Positions 42,510-51,742 of a stretch of DNA of 64,000 nucleotides are shown here, piece by piece. Numbering within the stretch: position 1 is the first letter of the stretch; each line of letters begins with the position of its first letter. Made by a program: the position numbers and the translations under genes. Origin of the DNA: DSVZ01 sp964568145 (GTDB taxonomy: Bacteria > Verrucomicrobiota > Verrucomicrobiia > Limisphaerales > J093). A model generated the notes under the pieces. That model was not told the origin of the DNA. It did no database searches and was given only the letters and a program-made list of their open reading frames with translations. Location: the NCBI GenBank assembly GCA_964568145.1, contig CAZMOZ010000001.1, positions 310,001-374,000 of the forward strand. Reading direction: 5' to 3'.

Positions 42510-42650
42510 AGCTCCGTCAGGAGCGTCATCTGTGTAGATCGCCGTGACCAAAATTTCGCCAGCCCCGTCGGGGCGGCATTTTCCGCTCCTGACGGAGCTT
42601 TGAATGTGTGCTGGCCGGAGTTCTACAAAGATGTCGTGCCTACGGCGCTG
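42510..42650. repeat. Palindrome-ended repeat, family E copy 2
   Basis: GCTCCGTCAGGAGCG (42511-42525) and CGCTCCTGACGGAGC (42584-42598) are the arms. Copy 2 matches copy 1 over about 140 bases with few changes. The 264-bp offset between the two could be a tandem duplication or two insertions. Confidence 0.88.
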
Positions 42651-43021
42651 TTGCCCAAGGAACACAGAGCTGGATTGCTGAGTCAACTGGCCCGCCAAGG
42701 CCGGTCGTGGGGCTTCCCCGTGTGGCTGGCGTCGCAGGACGCTGACAAGTTCCTCACCCAGGGGACGAACGAAACCAACTTCGCCCAACTCGCCACGTGC
42801 GGCGTCCACTTGTGGCTGCTACACCTCATCCGGCCTCCGGCCTCCTTCTCCCCATCGGATGCGGAGAAGGACATCGCGGCGGACCAAAAGGACGTCCTTG
42901 GCATTGTGATCAACCAGAAGTTTAAGAAAGCTGAAGCGGCGCTCTGTCGCAGCGGCAAGCTGCAAAGCACCGGCCTGGCAAGGCAGTTTTGGAAGGATGG
43001 AGGGAAGCAGCAGCCGACGTG
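42650..43021 (+). pseudogene. HerA/DptH-like ATPase, C-terminal piece
   Basis: GLLSQLARQGRSWGFPVWLA, then SQDADKFLTQGTNETNFAQL and ATCGVH, then after an insertion VLGIVINQKFKKAEAAL and GKLQSTGLARQFWKDGGKQQ followed by PT and a TGA at 43019-43021. This is the C-terminal third of a HerA-type ATPase. Between CGVH and the rest lies an in-frame family D element (42827-42890). The middle of the gene is absent here; a matching middle piece is at 44565. Confidence 0.6.
42827..42890. repeat. In-frame family D element in the ATPase remnant
   Basis: ACACCTCATCCGGCCTCCGG, then TCCTTCTCCCCATCGGATGC, then GGAGAAGGA. It is a family D element in the opposite orientation to those in dndC. The coding frame stays open through it (LLHLIRPPASFSPSDAEKDI). 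Confidence 0.6.
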
Positions 43022-43150
43022 AGTCGGCTCTTAATCTACGGGGATTCAGATGGAGCGGGCTCACGTCTGCTGCTACCCAAGCGCCTCGCTTTCTTCGCCG
43101 CAGAGGCTTCCGGCTTGCTCGTGCATCTGTTGCGGCGTACTGTGCGAGGC

Positions 43151-43375
43151 ATGTTGGATTGGACGCAATGTTCGGCGGTGGTACGCGTGCCCGGCAAGGT
43201 GAGCGGGGTATGGGTGTTCAAGGGAACGCGCGTGCCGGTGCAGGCCCTGTTCGAGAACCTCGAAGGCGGCGCGACAGTGGACCAATTCCTCGAATGGTTT
43301 CCCGGCGTGACCCGCGAACAGGTTTTAACCGTGCTCAAATTTGCCGAGTCTTCCCTGGCGGTTGCAGCCGCGTGA
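43151..43375 (+). CDS. DUF433 antitoxin
   Basis: The product has 74 residues. VRVPGKVSGVWVFKGTRVPV, then ALFENLEGGATVDQFLEWFP and VTREQVLTVLKFA is DUF433, a small helix-turn-helix family that pairs with PIN-like DUF5615 toxins. The ATG at 43151 fits the family start; upstream residues are not conserved. Twelve bases separate it from the toxin gene. The pair is intact although everything around it is broken. Confidence 0.85.
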   Translation: MLDWTQCSAVVRVPGKVSGVWVFKGTRVPVQALFENLEGGATVDQFLEWFPGVTREQVLTVLKFAESSLAVAAA

Positions 43376-43387
43376 GCGGGCAATCGC

Positions 43388-43702
43388 GTGCGCGTCCTCT
43401 TCGACCAAGGCACGCCCGCACCGTTACGCCGCGCGCTCACACCGCACGAAGTTTCTACCGCGTTTGAGTTGGGCTGGTCCGACTTGGAGAATGGAGATTT
43501 GTTGCGCACCGCCGAGGGACGGTTTGAAGTCTTCGTCACCACGGATCAGAACTTGCGCTACCAGCAGAACCTCACCGGTCGGCAGTTGGCAATCCAGATA
43601 TTGCCCACCACCAACTGGCTGGAAATTCAGCGGCATCAGGAGGAGGTGGCTGCCGCCGTGAACGCGATGCGGCCGGGCGAATACCGCGAACTGCACTGGT
43701 GA
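43388..43702 (+). CDS. DUF5615 PIN-like toxin
   Basis: The product has 104 residues with a GTG start. MRVLFDQGTPAPLRRAL, AFELGWSDLENGDLLRTAEG, then VFVTTDQNLRYQQNLTGRQL and AIQILPTTNW are the conserved blocks. The Asp residues in LFDQG, SDLENGDLL and TTDQN would bind the metal of the PIN-like RNase. It is likely the toxin of a type II pair with the upstream DUF433 protein. Confidence 0.85.
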   Translation: MRVLFDQGTPAPLRRALTPHEVSTAFELGWSDLENGDLLRTAEGRFEVFVTTDQNLRYQQNLTGRQLAIQILPTTNWLEIQRHQEEVAAAVNAMRPGEYRELHW

Positions 43703-43711
43703 ACGCTGGTT

Positions 43712-44200
43712 TCAACCGCGCAGTGCAGTGACCGCCGTCCGGACGGCGACGATGGCGGCGTCAACATCGCTGCGGGTGTTTTCCAACCCGAACGAGAAGC
43801 GAATCAGCTGCCGCGCGGCAGCGGACTCGGGCTTCATCGCTTTGACGACGTGCGAGGGCTCGTCGGAGTCCGCGAGACAAGCCGAACCGGACGCCGCGCA
43901 GATGCCTTCTTAATCGAGCAGAATGAGCAGAGCTTCCGATTCGATGCCGTGGAAGGTGAGGTTTGTCGTATTGGCCAGCCGTTGCGCCGGGTGGCCGTTC
44001 AATTCGGTGTTTGGAATTCCCTCACCCCCAGCCCCTCTCCCATCCGATGGGCGAGGGTAGCCGAGGATTCCTTCCTCCAGTGCATCGCGCAGCGGACGGA
44101 CTTTCCGTTCGTAGCCCGGCAGATGTTTGCGCGCGAGTTCCGCCGCCTTGCCCAGGCCGACAATCATCGGCACGCACTCCGTCCCACCGCGCCGAGAACG
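43712..44200 (-). pseudogene. Cysteine desulfurase (IscS/DndA type), truncated, with a nonsense codon
   Basis: On the minus strand RRGGTECVPMIVGLGKAAEL, ELNGHPAQRLANTTNLTFHG, then EGICAASGSACLADSDEPSH (the catalytic-loop Cys is in SGSAC) and RQLIRFSFGLENTRSDVDAA match the C-terminal 45% of class V cysteine desulfurases. A TAA at 43910-43912 lies just before EGICAASG in the same frame, where the family has Gln or Glu. A family D element is inserted in frame at about 44019-44073. The N-terminal part with the PLP lysine is missing. It is probably the sulfur donor of the former Dnd system. Confidence 0.75.
44019..44073. repeat. In-frame family D element in the cysteine desulfurase
   Basis: Read on the plus strand: CCCTCACCCCCAGCCCCTCT, then CCCATCCGATGGGCGAGGGT. 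Direct repeats of 5 bp (GGAAT on the coding strand) are 51 bases apart, 17 codons. Removing one unit gives EEGIPNTELNG in the protein. Confidence 0.7.
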
Positions 44201-44282
44201 CCCCGGTCGCCTACGAAATCGCCAACCTGATCTGCTGTTTCGCGCCGCCACTCGGAGCGAAGCAGGAGCGCATAGCGATTGC
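44196..44282 (+). pseudogene. HerA/DptH-like ATPase, second copy, N-terminal fragment
   Basis: ENAPVAYEIANLICCFAPPL then GAKQERIAIAAS repeats the end of the fragment at 41521-41850 (ENAQVAYEIASLIRCFAP) and goes further. It directly adjoins the truncated cysteine desulfurase on the other strand, so a rearrangement breakpoint lies near 44197. Downstream, 44333-44375 looks like the 3' part of a decayed tRNA-Ser. Confidence 0.5.
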
Positions 44283-44564
44283 TGCCAGCGTCCATATCTT
44301 ACGGGGCGCGGCGTTCACGCCGCTTCAGCAGTCGCAGGTCTATGGCGGTTCGATTCCACCATTCCGCTCGAACCGTGAAGCGACCTGAAGGTCGCGTTCC
44401 GGGGATCGCTGGTGCTGGGACTGGAGAACAGGAGAGCGCGCCGCCTCAGGGGCAGTTTTCCGCACCCGCGCGGAAAACACCGCGGCGGACCGACTCCTCG
44501 CCGCCGAGCCAGACGCGAGGGCGCGTCCAGCGACGCCCGGGGCGGGCGTGCTCCCCGGACCGAC

Positions 44565-44720
44565 AGTCCACCCTGTTCGCCAACGCACAGACCACCATCC
44601 TGCCCGAACGCTGGCTGCAAACCTCGCTGGTGATTGATTTCAACGGCTTCCACACGGACAGCGAGACGAAGGCGCTGGCGGCGGCGCTTGTGAATCCCAA
44701 CAGGATGGACTCGCTCGCTC
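44565..44720 (+). pseudogene. HerA/DptH-like ATPase, middle fragment
   Basis: LFANAQTTILPERWLQTSLV then IDFNGFHTDSETKALAAALV has the form of the Walker B/strand region in the middle of HerA-like ATPases. It lies downstream of the C-terminal piece, so the gene parts are out of order. After about 44720 the sequence no longer matches and has no continuing domain. Confidence 0.4.
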
Positions 44721-44980
44721 CCGTCCACTCGGCCTTGCGGGCCTTTGACTTCGCCAAATTCCTTTCGCCGCTTTCCCAAACGGCTCAAGTCCAGCAGCCA
44801 GCCCAGGGTTGTGAGGAACGAGCTGCCCTGGGTCTGCCAGCCAGATAAGTTTCAACCTTGAAAGGTTTGCGCCAGCCTCGTCACGTCGGGAAGCTGCCCT
44901 TTCAGGGCTGATGTCCGTTGGTATCGTTCACCCGGCGTAGCCGCTCTGAGGTCGGGGCAAAGCCGGGCTGCTGGATTCGG

Positions 44981-45043
44981 CTCGAAAGCCGAAGTTGGGA
45001 AGGCGGGACGCACCGCGCTACGGCCAACTTCGGTTTTCGGGTT
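44981..45043. repeat. Interspersed hairpin repeat, family A copy 7
   Basis: CTCGAAAGCCGAAGTTGGGA, then GGGACGCACCGCGCTACGGCC, then AACTTCGGTTTTCGGGTT. It lies in the 358-base gap 44851-45208 between the island and the DUF1501 gene. Nothing else in the gap is recognisable. Confidence 0.85.
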
Positions 45044-45208
45044 CAATCCCTTCGGGATGAATCGCAGGAGCGATTTCCGCGTCAGGCTCACCTCGCAGGA
45101 CACCGAAAATACAGGAGTAGACTTCTTGTTTTCGTGTGGTTGGCGTGATTCGCGGTCAGGGGCCGGAACACCCAGCCCGCCCAACGCGTGGCAGCACTTG
45201 CCGCCACG

Positions 45209-46666
<1,458 letters not shown>

Positions 46667-46847
46667 GGTGGTCTTGAAATTCAGGTGATGGGAGTCAATG
46701 AATCCCGGTTATGCTGTGTCCGGTGGGGTGAAGCGCCCAGCGCGAGTCCTCGTCCTGCAAGGGTGGAGCAGGCTCCAGATGGGGCTGCTCGCACGCGCTT
46801 CTTGGCGGAGCTTGATCATCGTGTTCATCCTCCTTTGCCCCCGTGAA

Positions 46848-47033
46848 TCACACACCAAAGCGCCCGGCCACGGTGGCAAAAATGCCGCCGAGCGGCGGCC
46901 AGATGGCTTTGTTGGTGGGCGAACCCGTGAAGAACTGGGCGATATCGGAACTGAGAGACTCCGAGGCTCGCACGCCCCAGACGAGCAATACGATTCCGAC
47001 GACCGGTAGCACAACCGAGACGCTCTTGTTCAT
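46848..47033 (-). CDS. DUF3185 small membrane protein
   Basis: The product has 61 residues: SVVLPVVGIVLLVWGVRASE, then SLSSDIAQFFTGSPTNKAIW and LGGIFATVAGRFGV. The two hydrophobic segments around SSDIxxFFTGSPTxKAIW are typical of DUF3185. The ATG overlaps the stop of the upstream small gene by four bases. It is likely a membrane stress protein; this is inference from the family's usual setting. The region 46667-46847 after it shows no gene. Confidence 0.82.
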   Translation of the reverse strand: MNKSVSVVLPVVGIVLLVWGVRASESLSSDIAQFFTGSPTNKAIWPPLGGIFATVAGRFGV

Positions 47034-47203
47034 ACATCCACCAGATGCCGGGACTTCAAAGCGGCGGCTGACCCCGGATTGATGCGCACCAGCACGGCAA
47101 GGATAGCGATGACGAGCGGGATGTGGATAAACCCATGCAACGTATAGGACGAAATCATCCCCAGCAACCACAGGAGAACCAGGAGAGCGGCTATCGTGAC
47201 CAT
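47030..47203 (-). CDS. Lmo0937-family small membrane protein
   Basis: The product has 57 residues: MVTIAALLVLLWLLGMISSY, then TLHGFIHIPLVIAILAVLVR and a polar tail. LLLWLLGxxSSYTLxGFIHxLLVIAI is the family pattern. The stop TGA overlaps the start of the DUF3185 gene (ATGA at 47033-47030), so the two are translated together. Small genes like these often belong to envelope- or osmotic-stress regulons, but no regulator is seen here. Confidence 0.8.
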   Translation of the reverse strand: MVTIAALLVLLWLLGMISSYTLHGFIHIPLVIAILAVLVRINPGSAAALKSRHLVDV

Positions 47204-47281
47204 ATCGTATGTCCGCTGGTTTGATGTTCATTTTGTCAGCAGGCGGTCGCCACCGCGCCGGTGCGGAGCCGGATGCGCGGG

Positions 47282-50200
47282 TCAACCTTTGGTCAGTGTT
47301 TCATCGAGATTGAGGATCATGCTGGCAATCGTGGTCCAGGCCGCGAGTTCGGCCGGGTCGAGGCCTTCCCGGGCCTTGAAGTCGCCCACGCCGAGCAGCG
47401 CCTCCGCCGCCGCGGGGTCGGCGCGGTAAACGGCCAGTTGCGCGCGGAGCACCTCGCGCAAAATCTGCACCTCTGCCCGCGCGGGCCGGCGCGCGGTGGC
47501 CACACGAAAGCCCAGCGCCAGCCGTTGCCCGGTGTCCGCCCCGCCCTCGAGCAACATGCGCTGGGCCAGGGCGCGGGCCGCCTCAACGAAGTGCGGGTCG
47601 TTGAGCAGCACCAGCGCCTGCAAGGGCGTGTTGGTGCGGGGCCGTCGCACCACGCAGTACTCGCGGGTCGGCGCGTCGAAGATCAGCATGTTCGGCGGCG
47701 GGCTTTGGCGCTTCCAGTACGTGTACAGGCTGCGCCGGTACCGGGCCTCGCCTTCGTCAGGCACGTACTTTTGGGAATTGTTGAACGAAACGGCCTCCCA
47801 CAGCCCGGGCGGCTCGTAAGGCTTCACGCTCCGGCCGCCGAGCTGCTCCACCAGCAAGCCGCCCGCGAACAACGCCGCGTCCCGCATCACCTCGGCTTCG
47901 AGCCGGAAGCGCGGCCCGCGCGCCAGCAGGCGGTTCTCCGGGTCCCGCGCGAGCAGGTCGGCGGGCGCCCGCGCGGCTTGCCGGTACGTGGCCGAGGCGA
48001 GGATCAGCCGCTGCAGGTGTTTCACGTCCCAGCCGCTGCGGATGAACTGGGTGGCCAGCCAGTCCAGCAGTTCCGGATGCGACGGCCGTTCGCCTTGCAC
48101 GCCGAAATCCTCGGTGGTCTTGACGAGGCCCACGCCGAAATGCTGTTGCCAGACGCGGTTCACCGTCACGCGGGCGGTGAGCGGGTGCTCCGGGCTCACC
48201 AGCCATTGCGCGAGGCCGAGCCGGTTCGTGGGCGCGCCGGCCGGCCACGGCGGCAGGATCGCAGGAACGCCCGGCGACACCACCTCGCCGGGCTGATCGT
48301 ATTCTCCGCGATTCAGCAGCCGGGTTTCGCGCGGCTGGGTGAGTTCCCTGGCGATCAAGGTGGTGGGGATGGCCGTGTCAATGGCGGCTTCCTCCTCGCG
48401 CCAGCCGGCCAGCTTGTCCATCAGGTCCCGGAACTCCGGCGCGTACTGCCGCCGATGCCAATCCCGGACTTTCGCGCCCCAGTCGCCCGCGGCCTGCGCC
48501 GCGACGGACAACACCGCCGCCACGTCCGGCGCCAGCACGTCCTGGCCGGCCACGGCGGGGCTGAAGGCGAAATGCTTCGCACCCTGGTGATTCACCAGCT
48601 TGATCAGAAGGCGGTTTTCGCCAGCCGCAAGGTCCACGCGGAAACGCGTGCGCACGCCGGGGTACGGCTCGGGCGTGCCCCGGCCGGCGACCTGGCGGTC
48701 GTTCACCCAGACCTTGAAGACGTCGTCCGCGCGCAAGGTAACGTCCAGCCCGGTGGGTGCCGACACGTGGACGCGCCGGAACAGGTAGTAAACGCCATGC
48801 ACCCCGTGGAGTTCGTTCACCAGCAGGTGCGTGCCGCCGTCGCTCAGGTCGCCGCGCTCCTGCCAGCCCACCTCTTCGCGCACGCCAGCGTAGCGTTTGG
48901 CAAGGTCCACGCGGGTTTCGGGCTCGAAAACCTGTGCGAAGCCCGCCGCCAGGCCGCCGGACTTCAGCGGACCCAGCACCCACCAGGGCTCCAGTCGCGC
49001 CGGGTTGAGCGCCGCCACCAAGGTCTCGCCTTGCGCGGCGGAAATGCGGAAGCGCCCGATGGCCCGCGACTCCTTGCCGGTCTCGAACCTCAGCCGCACG
49101 CGCAAGCTGGCGTCGGCCGGCACGGTCACCGGCTGCGCCAACAGGAACAGTGCTTGCGGCGCGGTGCCGTCCGCGGCCGCGGCCAGCCAGCCGGTCTCCG
49201 GCTTGGCGTCCAGCGCCCGCGCCAGGTCGTGCTCGGCTTCGTGGCGGTCGGCGAGGGTTTGCGCGAAGCTCAGTTTTTGCGGCTTGGCGTCCACTGCGGG
49301 CGGCACCAATTCCGCTTCAAACTCGGAAAGCTGGAAGCGTCCGTCTTCCGCGCGCGAACTTCCCTGCTTGGGCAGCGACTCGTGCGGGAGCGCTTCCAGC
49401 CGCAGAGCCGCCAGCGGACCGCCCGCCGGTTTGAACGTGACTTCGTAAACGTCCGTCTCGGGTCGCGCGCCGCCGGCGAGCACGGACTGGTCTTCCAGGG
49501 GCGTCAGGCTGGCACCGTCCGGTTTGGCGGACTTCGCCGATGCCGGTGCGAGCGCCCGCCAGCCATCGGCCAGGCGCTCGTTCCAGGCTTTGGCCCAGGT
49601 TTGCAGGCTGGCGTCCAGTTCACTGGACGGAGCATCAAGTTGCTTCCGGGCATCGGTGATCCGCTCCTTGAGCCACGCGAGCCGCCCGGTCTGCTCCGGC
49701 GAGGGCAGTTTGAGGAACGGATCAGGATTCGGCTTGTTGCCGTCCATGACCGGCTCGTCGAGTTGGTTGAAGATTGCGAACAGGCCGTAGTACTCGCGCT
49801 GCGTGATGGGGTCGTATTTGTGCGTGTGGCAGCGGGCGCACGTGAGCGTCAGGCCCATCCAGGTGGTGCCGGTGGTCTCGACGCGGTCGAAGGCGTACTT
49901 GGCGGCGTACTCGGCCTCGATGGCCCCGCCCTCGCCGGTGCTCATGTTCGAGCGGATGTAACCGGTGGCGATCTTCTGGTCGCTGGTGGGGTTGGGCAGG
50001 AGGTCGCCGGCGAGTTGCTCGATGGTGAACCGGTCGAAGGGCTGGTTGGCGTTGAAGGCGCGGATGACCCACTCCCGGTAAGCCCAGATGTCGCGTTGCG
50101 CGTCAATGTGGTAACCGTGCGAGTCCGCGTACCGCACGGCGTCCAGCCAGTGTTTGGCCATGTGCTCGCCGTAGCGCGGCGAACTCAGCAGCCGGTCCAC

Positions 50201-50845
50201 GAGCCGTTCGTATGCGTCGGGCCGCTTGTCGGCCAGGAAGGCGTCCACCTCCTCGATCGTGGGCGGCAGGCCGGTGAGGTCGAGCGTGGCGCGGCGCGCC
50301 AGCGTGGTGCGGTCCGCCTCGGGCGCGGGACGGAGGCCTTCCCGCTCGAGCCGGTGAAGGACAAAACGGTCCAAGTCGTTCCGCGGCCAGCGCGTGTTCT
50401 TCACGGCGGGAGGCGTCGGTGGCTGCGGGCGCACGAAGGCCCAGTGCTCCGGCCAGTCCGCGCCTGCGGCGATCCAGTCCTTGAGCCGCTGGATCTGCTC
50501 CGGCCTGAGCTTCTTGCCGGTTTTCGGCGGCGGCATCACGTCGTCCGGGTCGGCGGTGGTCACGCGGGCCAGCAACGCGCTGCGCGCCGGCTCGCCGGGG
50601 ACCACGGCCTGGCGGCCGCCTTTGAGCGGTTGCAGCGCTCCGGCCTTGATGTCCAGACGCAGACCGGCCTTGCGCGCCTGCTCGTCCGGGCCGTGGCAGG
50701 CAAAGCAGTTGTCAGCCAGGATGGGGCGGATGTCGCGGTTGAAGTCCACCGCGCCGGAACGCGGGGCGGGCGTCGCCGCCCGGACCGTGGACAGCGCCAG
50801 GACCGCAGCCCAGCACCCTGCCAGAATGAGCCGAATGTGTCGCAT
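47282..50845 (-). CDS. PSD1 / planctomycete cytochrome c domain protein (DUF1549, DUF1553)
   Basis: The product has 1187 residues with a signal peptide (IRLILAGCWAAVLALSTVRA). A planctomycete-type cytochrome c domain follows: RPILADNCFACHGPDEQARK (CxxCH), with MPP as possible distal ligand. Then DUF1549 (HWLDAVRYADSHGYHIDAQR, LTCARCHTHKYDPITQREYY with a second CxxCH), a beta-rich insert (about 440-800) and DUF1553 (PLTARVTVNRVWQQHFGVGL, GVQGERPSHPELLDWLATQF, TNTPLQALVLLNDPHFVEAA). It is exported and heme-binding and probably works with DUF1501. The substrate is unknown. Confidence 0.93.
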   Translation of the reverse strand: MRHIRLILAGCWAAVLALSTVRAATPAPRSGAVDFNRDIRPILADNCFACHGPDEQARKAGLRLDIKAGALQPLKGGRQAVVPGEPARSALLARVTTADPDDVMPPPKTGKKLRPEQIQRLKDWIAAGADWPEHWAFVRPQPPTPPAVKNTRWPRNDLDRFVLHRLEREGLRPAPEADRTTLARRATLDLTGLPPTIEEVDAFLADKRPDAYERLVDRLLSSPRYGEHMAKHWLDAVRYADSHGYHIDAQRDIWAYREWVIRAFNANQPFDRFTIEQLAGDLLPNPTSDQKIATGYIRSNMSTGEGGAIEAEYAAKYAFDRVETTGTTWMGLTLTCARCHTHKYDPITQREYYGLFAIFNQLDEPVMDGNKPNPDPFLKLPSPEQTGRLAWLKERITDARKQLDAPSSELDASLQTWAKAWNERLADGWRALAPASAKSAKPDGASLTPLEDQSVLAGGARPETDVYEVTFKPAGGPLAALRLEALPHESLPKQGSSRAEDGRFQLSEFEAELVPPAVDAKPQKLSFAQTLADRHEAEHDLARALDAKPETGWLAAAADGTAPQALFLLAQPVTVPADASLRVRLRFETGKESRAIGRFRISAAQGETLVAALNPARLEPWWVLGPLKSGGLAAGFAQVFEPETRVDLAKRYAGVREEVGWQERGDLSDGGTHLLVNELHGVHGVYYLFRRVHVSAPTGLDVTLRADDVFKVWVNDRQVAGRGTPEPYPGVRTRFRVDLAAGENRLLIKLVNHQGAKHFAFSPAVAGQDVLAPDVAAVLSVAAQAAGDWGAKVRDWHRRQYAPEFRDLMDKLAGWREEEAAIDTAIPTTLIARELTQPRETRLLNRGEYDQPGEVVSPGVPAILPPWPAGAPTNRLGLAQWLVSPEHPLTARVTVNRVWQQHFGVGLVKTTEDFGVQGERPSHPELLDWLATQFIRSGWDVKHLQRLILASATYRQAARAPADLLARDPENRLLARGPRFRLEAEVMRDAALFAGGLLVEQLGGRSVKPYEPPGLWEAVSFNNSQKYVPDEGEARYRRSLYTYWKRQSPPPNMLIFDAPTREYCVVRRPRTNTPLQALVLLNDPHFVEAARALAQRMLLEGGADTGQRLALGFRVATARRPARAEVQILREVLRAQLAVYRADPAAAEALLGVGDFKAREGLDPAELAAWTTIASMILNLDETLTKG

Positions 50846-50941
50846 TGCGTAACCGCTACTTTAGCGCATAAGCGGCCATGCAAAAGCGTTTTTTGCGTCC
50901 AGCCGCAGCCGCCTTGTCAACCTCCCCTCCCCTGCCCTAGC

Positions 50942-51679
50942 GTGCCGGCGGTGTTCGGAACGTTCGTCAACGCGGGAGCGATCTTGGCGGCTGGTCTCGC
51001 CGCGCTCGGGCGGGTGCCGGACCTGCCGGTGAGGCTGCAACGCCGGCTTCAAGGTTTGCTGGGCATCCTGACCCTCGCCCTGGCGTTTCACGTCGTCTGG
51101 CGCGGGATTGGCGCCGTCCCGGGCGCTCTCGGCCGGACGCTGGGTTTCGCCCTGCTGGCCTTTGTCCTGGGACGCTGGACCGGCGGCTGGTTGAAGCTGC
51201 AAAGCCGGCTGAACCGGCTGGGACAATTCGCCGGCCAGCATCTCACCGCCACGCCCGACCCGGCCGCGCCGTCCGCCTGGCCGCAAGTCTTCAGCGCCGC
51301 CACAGTGATCTTCTGCCTCACGCCGCTGGCTGCGGTGGGCCCGATGCTGGAAGCCCTGGCCGACGACCGGCGGGTGCTGGGCCTCAAGGCGTTGCTGGAC
51401 GCCCTGGCGACGTTCTCGCTGGCGCGCTCGCGCGGTCCGGGTGTGGTGCTGGGCGCGGTGCCGGTGCTGGCCTTGCAGGGGACGCTCACGCTGGGCCTGG
51501 CCGCCGCGCGGCCGGCCCTGGCGGGCTTCCACGGCGACCAGATCCTGTGCGCCACCGGGGGGTTGATCCTGCTGCCGGTGGCGTTGGTGATGTTGCAGGT
51601 GCTGCGGGTCCGCCTGGCTGACTACCTGCCCGCCGCGGTTTGGGCGCCCCTGCTGGCGTGGCTTTTCCACCGGCTGTGA
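50942..51679 (+). CDS. DUF554 family membrane protein
   Basis: The product has 245 residues from the GTG at 50942 (or 50951). FGTFVNAGAILAAGLAALGR, LQGLLGILTLALAFHVVWRG, LGRWTGGWLKLQSRLNRLG, then FSAATVIFCLTPLAAVGPML and DGLA-like LKALLDALATFSLARSRG match DUF554, a membrane family with 6-7 helices and Gly-rich turns. Function is unknown. It is divergent from the PSD1 gene with a 96-base gap that should hold both promoters. Confidence 0.82.
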   Translation: MPAVFGTFVNAGAILAAGLAALGRVPDLPVRLQRRLQGLLGILTLALAFHVVWRGIGAVPGALGRTLGFALLAFVLGRWTGGWLKLQSRLNRLGQFAGQHLTATPDPAAPSAWPQVFSAATVIFCLTPLAAVGPMLEALADDRRVLGLKALLDALATFSLARSRGPGVVLGAVPVLALQGTLTLGLAAARPALAGFHGDQILCATGGLILLPVALVMLQVLRVRLADYLPAAVWAPLLAWLFHRL

Positions 51680-51742
51680 CCCTGGCCGGGTGGATGCTGG
51701 ACAAAACTGCCCTGCCGGTGTTGCGGCCGCGCGCAACGCGCG

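Noticed and set aside
47261..50941. Very long plus-strand open frame opposite the PSD1 gene (over 1200 codons before the DUF554 start)
   Set aside because: It is the antisense shadow of a clear PSD1 gene in GC-rich DNA; its translation is low in complexity and has no domain. Only the part after 50942 is real (DUF554).
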